This document shows positions 9,192 to 16,740 of a DNA stretch of 34,500 bases, one piece after another; position 1 is the stretch's first letter, and each line of letters starts with the position of its first letter. The position numbers and the translations under genes are program-made. The stretch comes from Candidatus Poseidoniaceae archaeon. Lineage in GTDB: Archaea > Thermoplasmatota > Poseidoniia > Poseidoniales > Poseidoniaceae. A model generated the notes under the pieces. The model was not told the DNA's origin. It did not search any database and saw only the letters and a program-made list of their open reading frames with translations. The stretch is taken from positions 1 through 34,500 of the forward strand of contig JAKMGM010000042.1 in the NCBI GenBank assembly GCA_022424925.1. Direction: 5' to 3'.

Positions 9192-9529
9192 ATTCGGGGG
9201 GTTGTCGCTAAGATGCGTCGGTCGCGGTCGAGGGCATGACGCCAACGCGCCAATCGGCCTCCATCTCCGCTCAGTACTACGATCCGGTTTGAGGCAACGA
9301 CATCGAGAATCATTCGTGATGAATGTTCGCACCACACTTCATACACTTGGCCTAAGCCGAGTGCGTGGCTTGTTTCCTGAGCGACATTCATCATTTCAAC
9401 CGCTTGATCTACGGGTGCAAAAATCCCTTCTTCACCAACGCTGGCGAGGAGTTGACCAGTCCCGTCGAGAAGCATTGCATGATTGACGCCATCGAGACGG
9501 CATAATCCTGCTAATGCGCGTTGCAACAT
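9188..9529 (-). CDS. stand-alone roadblock/LC7 domain protein, 113 aa
   Basis: The product is one roadblock/LC7 domain: N-terminal helix, GVNHAMLLDGTGQLLASVG strand pair, a long helix, RMILDVVASNRIVVLSGDGG strand pair and a final helix. The frame extends to a TTG at 9565, but ATG 9529 gives the normal domain length and fits the promoter at 9577-9584. In bacteria and archaea such proteins (MglB-like) bind and regulate small Ras-like GTPases. Its stop overlaps the start of the large coiled-coil gene, which has its own roadblock-like domain, so the two proteins may pair. No GTPase gene lies in the window. Confidence 0.8.
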   Translation of the reverse strand: MLQRALAGLCRLDGVNHAMLLDGTGQLLASVGEEGIFAPVDQAVEMMNVAQETSHALGLGQVYEVWCEHSSRMILDVVASNRIVVLSGDGGRLARWRHALDRDRRILATTPRM

Positions 9530-9576
9530 GGTTCTCAAACAATCGGTCAGTGCTGTGGCCTTCAAGTAGTTTTGCG

Positions 9577-9584
9577 CTTATATC
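9577..9584 (-). promoter_or_regulatory. TATA box of the roadblock operon
   Basis: Read on the minus strand this is GATATAAG, a good archaeal TATA box, lying 47 nt before ATG 9529. Transcription would start near 9553, giving a leader of about 25 nt. The upstream BRE position is occupied by a G-rich palindrome arm. Confidence 0.5.
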
Positions 9585-9599
9585 CCCCTAAAGGGGGAT
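9582..9599. promoter_or_regulatory. inverted repeat overlapping the BRE/TATA region (operator candidate)
   Basis: ATCCCCC (9582-9588) and GGGGGAT (9593-9599) are perfect complements separated by TAAA. One arm overlaps the minus-strand TATA box and the other covers the BRE, so a protein bound here would block TFB/TBP access to the roadblock operon promoter. It lies before the gene rather than after one, and has no T-tract, so a terminator is less likely. Confidence 0.4.
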
Positions 9600-9645
9600 T
9601 TGAAGACCCAAACGGATTTTCCAACTGGAGATTCCAAAAAGCACG

Positions 9646-9679
9646 GCGCGGAGAGGCTTTTATGGTGTAATTTCCGCGC
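9646..9679. repeat. inverted repeat GCGCGGA / TCCGCGC
   Basis: GCGCGGA (9646-9652) and TCCGCGC (9673-9679) are perfect complements around a 20-nt AT-rich loop that contains a CTTTTATGG TATA-like element. It could be a hairpin of a small RNA or a regulator site flanking a promoter for the downstream thiolase gene. Confidence 0.3.
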
Positions 9680-9735
9680 AATTCTTCACCGCCCATCCCA
9701 AAGTCCAACGACCCTGGGGTAGAACTAATGAGAAG

Positions 9736-9753
9736 ATTTTTCAATTGAAAAAT
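9736..9753. repeat. 18-bp perfect AT-rich palindrome
   Basis: The palindrome is centred on CAATTG with five A/T bases plus one more pair on each side. A second CAATTG lies at 9762-9767. It is about 100 nt upstream of the thiolase start and next to an A-rich TATA-like stretch, so it is a plausible binding site for a dimeric regulator. Its binding partner is unknown. Confidence 0.4.
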
Positions 9754-9855
9754 TAAAAAATCAATTGCGATATTCAACAATCAAGCGTGTCGGAGGCCAA
9801 CGGACATGGAGATTTCAAGCGGTGAACTCAAACCGTAGCGGTGCACGGGCGTATC

Positions 9856-10863
9856 ATGGCGCAAGAGGGGGAACCGCTGTTTTCCGTGCCGACCTGCGAC
9901 AGTTGCTCCAAACCCGCAATCCTCGAACAAGCCTACTCTGGTCGGATTTTATGCAGTGAACACATGGCGAAGTCCGTTCGCAAGAAAATTGGCAAGGAGC
10001 TTCGGCACCAACTCAAGTTACCTCGTGACAAGAATACTGTGATTTTTGTTGCCGTATCTGGTGGTAAAGACTCCGCAGTACTGCTGGACAGTCTTGTGGA
10101 TCGGGTTGGAAGCCGTCCCGACGTCACCATTATTGCCGGCACGGTCGATGAGGGCATTGAGGGGTATCGTCCGCCCTCCATGGTGTGTGCGCAAGAGTTG
10201 TGCGAACGCCTCGGTGTCGAATTCATCACCGTCTCATACCCCGAACTAAGTTTCAAAGAAATGGATGAAGTCGCCAGCAGAATACCCGGCCTGGTGAAAG
10301 AAAACAAACACGCTCCAAGAATGCCGTGCTCGTATTGCGGGGTGTTTCGTAGGCAAGGTATCAACCATCTTGCCAAACGGGTTAATGCCGATTATGTGGC
10401 GTTGGGGCACAACCTCGACGACATGGCGCAAACTGTCCTGATGAACATGACCAACGGAGATGTTGAGCGAACATTAAGGCTGGCGCCACACACAACGACG
10501 CCTGTCGACGGTTTAGCACCGAGAATCGTGCCGTTGCGCTGGATTCCCGAACAAGAAATTCACCTCTATGCATTGCATCGAAACCTTCCGCTTCATCATG
10601 AAGAGTGTCCTCATGCGCAGGGCGCTCTGCGCTGGCGACATCGGGAAATGGTAGCACAAATGGAGTCGGATACCCCGGGGACACGCCACGGTCTATTGCG
10701 TATGGCGGACAACATCAAGCTCCTTCGAGACCAAGTTCTGGAACTGGGTGGAGCACAAGCTCGCCCAGACCCGCCAAAACCGTGCGAACGGTGTGGAGAA
10801 CTCACTTCAGGTAGCCAATGCAAAGCATGCGACATGCGCGATTTGATGGACGGCGAATCATAG
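9856..10863 (+). CDS. tRNA 2-thiolation enzyme, Ncs6/TtuA (NcsA) family PP-loop protein, 335 aa
   Basis: These enzymes adenylate a tRNA uridine and insert sulfur from a ubiquitin-like or other carrier. The order of motifs matches the family: an N-terminal zinc site (C14, C17, C33, H36), PP-loop SGGKDS (68-73) for ATP, the catalytic CxxC pair C158/C161, GHNLDD (184-189), a further cysteine in HEECPHA, and a C-terminal zinc finger CERCGELTSGSQCKAC. I prefer ATG 9856; an in-frame GTG at 9841 would add five residues. Whether it acts on U34 (Ncs6-like, anticodon) or U54 (TtuA-like, T-loop) cannot be settled from motifs alone. The gene stands alone on the plus strand, and its last 6 bases overlap pyrI on the opposite strand. 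Confidence 0.88.
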   Translation: MAQEGEPLFSVPTCDSCSKPAILEQAYSGRILCSEHMAKSVRKKIGKELRHQLKLPRDKNTVIFVAVSGGKDSAVLLDSLVDRVGSRPDVTIIAGTVDEGIEGYRPPSMVCAQELCERLGVEFITVSYPELSFKEMDEVASRIPGLVKENKHAPRMPCSYCGVFRRQGINHLAKRVNADYVALGHNLDDMAQTVLMNMTNGDVERTLRLAPHTTTPVDGLAPRIVPLRWIPEQEIHLYALHRNLPLHHEECPHAQGALRWRHREMVAQMESDTPGTRHGLLRMADNIKLLRDQVLELGGAQARPDPPKPCERCGELTSGSQCKACDMRDLMDGES

Positions 10864-11334
10864 AACGTTTCGAGCTAATTCGTCCAAGTCTTGTGGACGA
10901 CCACAATAATGGCAGCGCAGTTGTAATGGGTCTCGCTTAACGACCCGAAGTCTGTGAGGTTGAGGCTCTCGAAGATTGGTCGTGATACAGTTCGAGAATG
11001 TACATCGTACAACGTTAACGACTTCTTCACCCAAATTGATGGTGAGTTTCTCGGCAACAGAATACGCCCGGATGATGGCGACATGTGCATCTGGAGCAAC
11101 CAAGGCCAAACGGTCGAGTTCAGATTGCGTCAACTCCCGGTCTTCGACCTTGATGATATCTTTCAGCCCCATCTTCTTCGATGGTACATTCATAACCAGC
11201 GAAACCGGCACCGAAGTCTCTCCACTGATACCAAGCATTTCGAGAACACGCATTGCTTGCCCCGAAGGAATGTGATCGATGACTGTGCCGTTTCGAATAG
11301 CAGTTACGCGTCGCATACTGTGTTCGTTCGACAT
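10858..11334 (-). CDS. pyrI: aspartate carbamoyltransferase regulatory subunit
   Basis: The 158-residue product matches PyrI in length and domain order: an N-terminal nucleotide-binding domain (VTAIRNGTVIDHIPSGQA, residues 10-27, and the NVPSKKMGLKDIIKVE segment) and a C-terminal zinc domain with C111, C116, C141 and C144 in the usual CxxxxC...CxxC pattern. The subunit binds ATP/CTP and gives allosteric control to PyrB. The ATG at 11334 overlaps the pyrB stop by one base (TGATG), and GGAGGTG inside the end of pyrB serves as its ribosome site, so the two are coupled. The start is fixed by that site. CTP synthase, the source of the feedback inhibitor in this family, is encoded at 21853-23484. 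Confidence 0.96.
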   Translation of the reverse strand: MSNEHSMRRVTAIRNGTVIDHIPSGQAMRVLEMLGISGETSVPVSLVMNVPSKKMGLKDIIKVEDRELTQSELDRLALVAPDAHVAIIRAYSVAEKLTINLGEEVVNVVRCTFSNCITTNLREPQPHRLRVVKRDPLQLRCHYCGRPQDLDELARNVL

Positions 11335-12284
11335 CAAAGAGCACCTCCTTCAGCAGTCACATCGGCAGGAACCGTAACGCCGAGCAACCGGCACAGCAAC
11401 GCCATCCGTGCGACAACACCGTTGAACGCTTGCTCAAAGTAACGAGCATGGCGAGTAGCATCGACAGTCGGGTCGATTTCATCGACCCGCGGGAGCGGAT
11501 GCATGACAATCATATCTTGCTTAACATCAGCCAAATGACGGGCATGGAGTTTGTATGCGCCGGCGCATCGAGCATATTCGTCCTCATCTGCAAACCGTTC
11601 TTTTTGGATACGAGTCATGTACACAACGTCTGCCTCTGCCATTGAACTGTAGAGGTCTTCTGTTTCGAGTACGTTTGCACCGTGCGCACGCAAGTCAGAA
11701 ACGATTTCCTCTGGCATCTTGAGTAAATCCGGGCTCGCAAAAACAAGGTCACAGCCGAAGCGGACAAGTGCGTGTGAGAGTGAATGGACGGTTCGGCCGT
11801 AGCGTAAGTCTCCTGCTAAGACCACCTTCAAACCCTCGAGGCGTCCGTGCGCCTGCTGGATGGTAAACAAATCAAGCATGGTTTGTGTTGGGTGGTGGCC
11901 GGCTCCGTCACCGCCGTTGAGAATTGGAACTCGAGCCGCATCTTGGGCGTACTGGGCTGCACCCTGACGAGGATGACGCATTGCGATGATATCGGTATAT
12001 CCGTCTACCATCTGTATCGTGTCAAACAAGGTTTCCCCTTTCACCACTGATGAGGTTTTGACGTCACCCAAATTGACTACATCGCCACCAAGTCGCTTCA
12101 TCGCAGTCTCAAAGGACATCCTTGTTCTCGTACTTGGTTCGAAAAACAGGTTCCCAAGGATTCTACCCTGCAACAGTGGCAGATAGAGTTCGCCTCGTGC
12201 AACGGGCAGGAGGCGTTCAGCATCGCTCAAAATCTCAAGAATTTGCTCGTTTGTCAAGTCGTCCATAGTGATAAGTCCAGCCAT
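11334..12284 (-). CDS. pyrB: aspartate carbamoyltransferase catalytic subunit
   Basis: This cytosolic enzyme condenses carbamoyl phosphate with aspartate, the committed step of pyrimidine synthesis. The 316-residue length is standard. The carbamoyl-phosphate site FFEPSTRTRMSFE (STRTR at 51-55), the HHPTQTMLD segment, the GDLRYGRTVHSL segment and the C-terminal HPLPR motif are all intact. A strong ribosome site (GGAAGGGAGC) lies just before ATG 12284. It is followed by the overlapping pyrI gene. The promoter must lie in the 131-nt divergent space shared with the gene at 12416; an AAATCATATTG element near 12350-12360 on the minus strand is a candidate. Confidence 0.97.
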   Translation of the reverse strand: MAGLITMDDLTNEQILEILSDAERLLPVARGELYLPLLQGRILGNLFFEPSTRTRMSFETAMKRLGGDVVNLGDVKTSSVVKGETLFDTIQMVDGYTDIIAMRHPRQGAAQYAQDAARVPILNGGDGAGHHPTQTMLDLFTIQQAHGRLEGLKVVLAGDLRYGRTVHSLSHALVRFGCDLVFASPDLLKMPEEIVSDLRAHGANVLETEDLYSSMAEADVVYMTRIQKERFADEDEYARCAGAYKLHARHLADVKQDMIVMHPLPRVDEIDPTVDATRHARYFEQAFNGVVARMALLCRLLGVTVPADVTAEGGAL

Positions 12285-12415
12285 AATGCTCCCTTCCTTC
12301 TCTAAAGGCGGTCAAAGACACCCATGAACATTCCCGTCATTTACCTTGAACATTGCAATATGATTTCAATCGAAACATCGGAGTGGTTATCATCGTGATG
12401 GTGCCGAGGAGTGTC

Positions 12416-14182
12416 ATGGCTCTCGATGCATGGGCAGATGTGGATGCAGCAATCGATGCTGAACGCCAGTCTCTACAGCAGCGTATTGAACGCCTTACTA
12501 CGCTATCAGCGCTGGTCATTCTTTCCGGTGCAGTATGGTTGATGTGGCCGAACCTGCGCTCAGCATTGAACGGTGAAGCTGGCCTACTGGAAGGTCTTGG
12601 CTACCCGTTGCTGGTGATTGCGTATGGCCTTGTGCTACAGGACTCTGTACTCAATGACGCTCGAGCACGAACGCGCATTGGTTCGTTCGCAAGCATCGCT
12701 TGGCCAGTTGTATTGCTGTTAGCTTCAAAAAACATTGATGCTGACAACGAAACAGCACTCATTGGCAGTGGCTTCCTGCTTATCGTCGCCTACACGTGTT
12801 TCCAGACCTCTGCACACGTTCTGCAGGGAGGACTCGATGTGCTGCGCTGGAGAGCCATCATGACTGGATTAGGCGCAGTTGCAGCATTCTCTCTGTTCGC
12901 CGGCGACATGCCAGAATCAATGACCTATGAGTGGTTGGCATCGCTGTCGTCTCTCATTCTCGCTACCGTCACTACCGGCTACATTTGGTTCGTTGGTGAC
13001 GATAAGCGTGCGCAACGAAAAGTGTTCACGAAGCGCCTTGATTCGATAGAAACACGTTTGTTGGAACTCAAGGCTCAAGGTACCGCTGTCGATCAAGCCT
13101 CAAGCCTTACTATGACGGCTAAAGAAGAAGGGCATATCGACCCTGAATACGGCATGAAACTGCTGGATGAAGCGGAGGAAGATATTGAGCGTACACTGTC
13201 GCTCAGCGGTGATGTTGCAATCATTCAATCCGATGCTCAAGAGGCCGTTGAGAAGGCTGAAACAATTGCACCCACCGTAAAACGCCCGAGGAAATCATTC
13301 GAAATGGGCGTCCGAGAAGTCAAACTTGGTTCGTTACGTGAAGGCGAAATGCTCTTCAGACAATCGAAAAAATTAGCCAATGACATCATCGAATGGTGGA
13401 GTGTTGCAGAACAAGCCATTGCCGAAGCAGGGCGTCTTCTCACCGGCAACGATGCTCAAAGCGTTCAACATCTGAAAGAATTGCTCGCCGATGCAAAAAA
13501 GAAAATGGGCAGTGAAGCACCACGTGAAGCCTACGAATTCGCATCGGTCATCCCTGCTCAACTGCTCGCAGATGAAGACGCTCAAGGCAGGGCGCTTGAA
13601 TCCCTGAAAGAAGCAAAACGCCAACTAAAGCAAACAGATGGATTGGATACTGCAGAAATGCAACAACGACTCGTGCGTGCTGAAGAAGCGATAGACGCCG
13701 GCAGCCCCAGTCAAGCCATAGGACTCGCCGATGGAGTTGTACGCTCGATTGAAGCAGAACGCACAGCCATGGATAACGTTCGTAGAGGACTCAAGCAACG
13801 AAAGAAATTGGTTGCGCAATTCAAAGACCGCGATGACAAAAGCGAGTGGGAAGAACGCCTGACTGCTGTCGAGCAAGCGGCTGATGAGAAACAGTGGAGT
13901 CAGGCACATGCCTTGCTCGATGCGATAACATCTGATCTCGATAATGAAGGTCAAGCCACCGAAGAAGCCCTCGAACTGTACGACTATGTGGTTGAAGAAT
14001 GGCAGACTCTACGAAACCAGTGCGATGCAAGTAACATCTCAATCAAGGATGAAAACCGCAGAGCGTGTGAACAGGCAATTGCACTCGCAGAAGAAGCACT
14101 GGCAGGTGGACGAATTGAAGATTGCTTGGTGCAGTTATCACAAGCTGATACTTCTATGGAGCGACTACGCCGTCTCATTTAG
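12416..14182 (+). CDS. membrane protein with helical cytoplasmic domain, 588 aa
   Basis: The frame is open from 12353, but GAGGA at 12406-12410 marks ATG 12416 as the start. The N-terminal third has about six hydrophobic helices (roughly residues 28-46, 60-76, 92-106, 116-137, 147-164 and 172-193). The remaining 390 residues are charged and almost wholly helical, with repeated Ala/Glu/Gln-rich hairpins (for example EEAIDAGSPSQAIGLADGVV and EALAGGRIEDCLVQLSQAD) that resemble degenerate TPR-like or spectrin-like repeats. I do not recognise a family. It is divergent from pyrB and converges on another large membrane protein with a helical-repeat tail; the two stop codons share bases. A scaffold role at the membrane is a guess. 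Confidence 0.75.
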   Translation: MALDAWADVDAAIDAERQSLQQRIERLTTLSALVILSGAVWLMWPNLRSALNGEAGLLEGLGYPLLVIAYGLVLQDSVLNDARARTRIGSFASIAWPVVLLLASKNIDADNETALIGSGFLLIVAYTCFQTSAHVLQGGLDVLRWRAIMTGLGAVAAFSLFAGDMPESMTYEWLASLSSLILATVTTGYIWFVGDDKRAQRKVFTKRLDSIETRLLELKAQGTAVDQASSLTMTAKEEGHIDPEYGMKLLDEAEEDIERTLSLSGDVAIIQSDAQEAVEKAETIAPTVKRPRKSFEMGVREVKLGSLREGEMLFRQSKKLANDIIEWWSVAEQAIAEAGRLLTGNDAQSVQHLKELLADAKKKMGSEAPREAYEFASVIPAQLLADEDAQGRALESLKEAKRQLKQTDGLDTAEMQQRLVRAEEAIDAGSPSQAIGLADGVVRSIEAERTAMDNVRRGLKQRKKLVAQFKDRDDKSEWEERLTAVEQAADEKQWSQAHALLDAITSDLDNEGQATEEALELYDYVVEEWQTLRNQCDASNISIKDENRRACEQAIALAEEALAGGRIEDCLVQLSQADTSMERLRRLI

Positions 14183-16734
14183 TACTCGAGCAGTTGTTTC
14201 TTGTCGATGGTCTTGAGGTCAAGTGTGCCTGGGAATCCAAGGTCGACCGGCATACCAGAAACGGTGACAATGATGCCCGTAAGGTGGAGATGCAAGCACA
14301 TCGGTAAGCCATTTGGCCACGTGCTTAGGACCATCTTCCAACCGCTTGATTTCTTTGCCATTGCAGCAAGAAGGGTGCCACTGCCATCCATCGCAGACCA
14401 ACCGTTGGAATTCCAAGCATGCTGAACGAGTATTTTGTTGCCAAACGTCGGTGGAGGGGCTACGACGTGTTTTCGGGTCCATCCTTCAAGCCAATCCAGT
14501 CCTGAATCATTCAGCCATTCAATTGGTGTTGGTTCAGAAGGCAGCATGTCCATATGCTCTGCACGTGAAAGTTCACCAACCAAATTACGGACGTGTGGGT
14601 GGCGTGGATGCTCTTTGGCCAGTTTTTCAGCCATTGTGATTCCTGTATTGATGCGACCAGCATCGATGTGAAGGAGTGCACGAACAACATCTCCGTGCGT
14701 CCATTCAACAATCTCAAACTCCTTGATGAACGCTTCAAGAAGATTGAGCGCCTTATCCGGCGTTCCAGCCAGCCGCATACGAGCAATGTCACCGAGTAAG
14801 AACAGGCGGCCTGCAGGCGTGTTGAGGTACTTCAACCGGCTTTGCGCCCGACCGGTGCGATAGCGCTGAACAAGTTCGATGTTGCGTTTCATGAGTGAAT
14901 CAATTGAAATCATCGACTTGAATCTCGGGTCAAGTTTCGTTTGCTTGGGGTTAAACAACGATGCTGCCCACTGCAAACGAGAGGACTCAATATCATCATC
15001 GTTGAGGAGAGCAAGACGGGGCCGGGCCTCAGCATAATCTCGCTGTGCCAAACTTGCAGCGGACAAGATAAGACGTGCTACCTGTGCCTCACGCCCACCT
15101 CGCAGGGCGAGAAGGGATACCGCTTCCTGCTCAGCTTCATTCCACCGTCCTAGACCAGCATAAAGTTCCATCATAGCATCGGTTTTTCGAGCCAAACTGA
15201 GACCTTCAAGTTGCTCGCCATGACCTTCAGTAACCTTGTCCAACCTGTCCATAGCCTTCGACCATTCATCCTCTGAAACCAATTCAGTGAACGGCTTTTG
15301 CTTAAGATAAATCAAATCAGCCATCTCTGAAAGACGCTCTCGGTTCTCTCCAACTGCAGCGTCAAAGGAAATGTCTTCCAACTTCAATCCGATTCGGCGC
15401 GAGCGTGCCCAAATCGTCAAAAAAGCGACTTGACCGCCCGAAGCAAGCATCCATGTCAATTCCTCGAGAGCATCTTTTTGCAGCACGGAACAAACGGTGC
15501 CTTCCCAATCACCACAAGTCGCACCTTGAGGTAAAAAGCTTGAATCCCAAAAGGTAATCATCGCCAAAGCCAACAGCAACATCGACTGTCCAGCAAAACC
15601 CGTGAAACAGAAATTGAGAACCTTGGCTTGTTGCGTTGGTTCCGCACGCAACAGTCGACTGTCAGCCAGTTTGATACCACCTTTACCCGACACGTCTTGG
15701 ACATCCAAAAACAGAATTCGGGCAACTTCGTAAACAAACAAGAAACCGATGATAGCGACGTTCAACAATAAAAACAAGAGAATGAAGGTGACAATCGGAA
15801 CCCGAATTCCAGACTGAGGGATGAACGAGAACAACTCGATGAGGGCAAAACCAAGCACGCCCCCTTCTTCCATGAATGTAGTCTGAGGCCGATACTCGGG
15901 TAATTCAAGGACGCGTTCTGAGTGCGTAAGCATACTGGGGTCGTACAACAACACCACCAACGATACGAGCGTATTCAAGGCGACATACGGCATTACGATA
16001 AGGTTGAAATTAACGATTTGAGCCAGCGCTTGCTGTTTTGCGTTCGGCACGTGGTTGTGAAAAGGAGAGGGTTCTCCGTTGGCAATTTTACGCGATGATT
16101 GTCGCAACGCTTGCCATGAAGAGCCCAGCACGCGACCGTAGGCAAGCACCGAAGGCGCAAACATCGCAAAGGCTGCAATGCTGAACCGTCGAGATGCGGG
16201 AACATCTGCGACATCGAGCAAGAGATACAAAGCAACTACGAGACCGAGCCAAAGTATGGCCAGCATGATGTAGGTATATCTGATCCAAACGCTGGACTCT
16301 TGCAGCGATGCACGGTCTTGACCAATCGGTTTGATGACCTGCGCACCAAGCGATGTGCCTGACGATACAAGTGCTGGGAAAGCGATGAAAATTAATGCGA
16401 TACTCAAGGTCGGTGTGTGATATCCATCGTACGAGTCGAAACGAATCATGGTGAATTCGAAAAACAGCAATAACGCACCTACGAGCGCCAAGATGTACGA
16501 AGCGACGCCAAAAACCATGCCTCGAGAACTCAACAACTTGCGAGCATCTTTGGTAGTTCGAGTGATTTGATGAACTTCATACCTTTTTTCACCGGTTTGA
16601 AAAGCCACTTGAAGACCACGAAGTTGACGAGGAACGACACGGGTCCAAAACAACCATGCTGTAGCCGCTGCAAGCACGTACGGCACCAATGCTGCCGGCG
16701 TAAATCCGCTCACAATTGGTGGTGCTGTCATCAT
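14179..16734 (-). CDS. large membrane protein with TPR-like cytoplasmic repeats, 851 aa
   Basis: The first 445 residues have nine or ten hydrophobic helices (about 12-30, 73-92, 109-127, 152-173, 185-203, 240-263, 314-338, 376-396, 425-443 and possibly 292-306). A loop between the last two has a C407/C415 pair that could form an extracytoplasmic disulfide. Residues about 455-770 are paired helices of TPR/SEL-like type (for example MELYAGLGRWNEAEQEAVSL and RMRLAGTPDKALNLLEAFIK). The last 80 residues are beta-rich. The start lies 6 nt after the thrS stop, so it is probably cotranscribed with thrS, though no functional link is evident. There are two adjacent ATG codons at the start. The family is unknown; the architecture suggests a membrane platform that recruits proteins. 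Confidence 0.75.
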   Translation of the reverse strand: MMTAPPIVSGFTPAALVPYVLAAATAWLFWTRVVPRQLRGLQVAFQTGEKRYEVHQITRTTKDARKLLSSRGMVFGVASYILALVGALLLFFEFTMIRFDSYDGYHTPTLSIALIFIAFPALVSSGTSLGAQVIKPIGQDRASLQESSVWIRYTYIMLAILWLGLVVALYLLLDVADVPASRRFSIAAFAMFAPSVLAYGRVLGSSWQALRQSSRKIANGEPSPFHNHVPNAKQQALAQIVNFNLIVMPYVALNTLVSLVVLLYDPSMLTHSERVLELPEYRPQTTFMEEGGVLGFALIELFSFIPQSGIRVPIVTFILLFLLLNVAIIGFLFVYEVARILFLDVQDVSGKGGIKLADSRLLRAEPTQQAKVLNFCFTGFAGQSMLLLALAMITFWDSSFLPQGATCGDWEGTVCSVLQKDALEELTWMLASGGQVAFLTIWARSRRIGLKLEDISFDAAVGENRERLSEMADLIYLKQKPFTELVSEDEWSKAMDRLDKVTEGHGEQLEGLSLARKTDAMMELYAGLGRWNEAEQEAVSLLALRGGREAQVARLILSAASLAQRDYAEARPRLALLNDDDIESSRLQWAASLFNPKQTKLDPRFKSMISIDSLMKRNIELVQRYRTGRAQSRLKYLNTPAGRLFLLGDIARMRLAGTPDKALNLLEAFIKEFEIVEWTHGDVVRALLHIDAGRINTGITMAEKLAKEHPRHPHVRNLVGELSRAEHMDMLPSEPTPIEWLNDSGLDWLEGWTRKHVVAPPPTFGNKILVQHAWNSNGWSAMDGSGTLLAAMAKKSSGWKMVLSTWPNGLPMCLHLHLTGIIVTVSGMPVDLGFPGTLDLKTIDKKQLLEY

Positions 16735-16740
16735 AAATCC

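Larger units (their letters stand above)
9530..9855. other. long intergenic region between divergent genes
   Basis: At 326 nt this is by far the longest non-coding space in the window; the other divergent spaces are 73-152 nt. It holds the minus-strand promoter, three inverted repeats (9582-9599, 9646-9679, 9736-9753) and two possible plus-strand TATA-like elements (CTTTTATGG near 9657-9665 and the A-rich stretch 9752-9762). A minus-strand open frame across it (9562-9780) has no recognisable product or good start. A small RNA is possible, but I see no tRNA or box C/D structure. Confidence 0.5.

Noticed and set aside
9562..9780. 72-residue open frame on the minus strand across the long intergenic region
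   Set aside because: It overlaps the promoter and both flanking palindromes, lacks a ribosome site, and its translation has no recognisable features.
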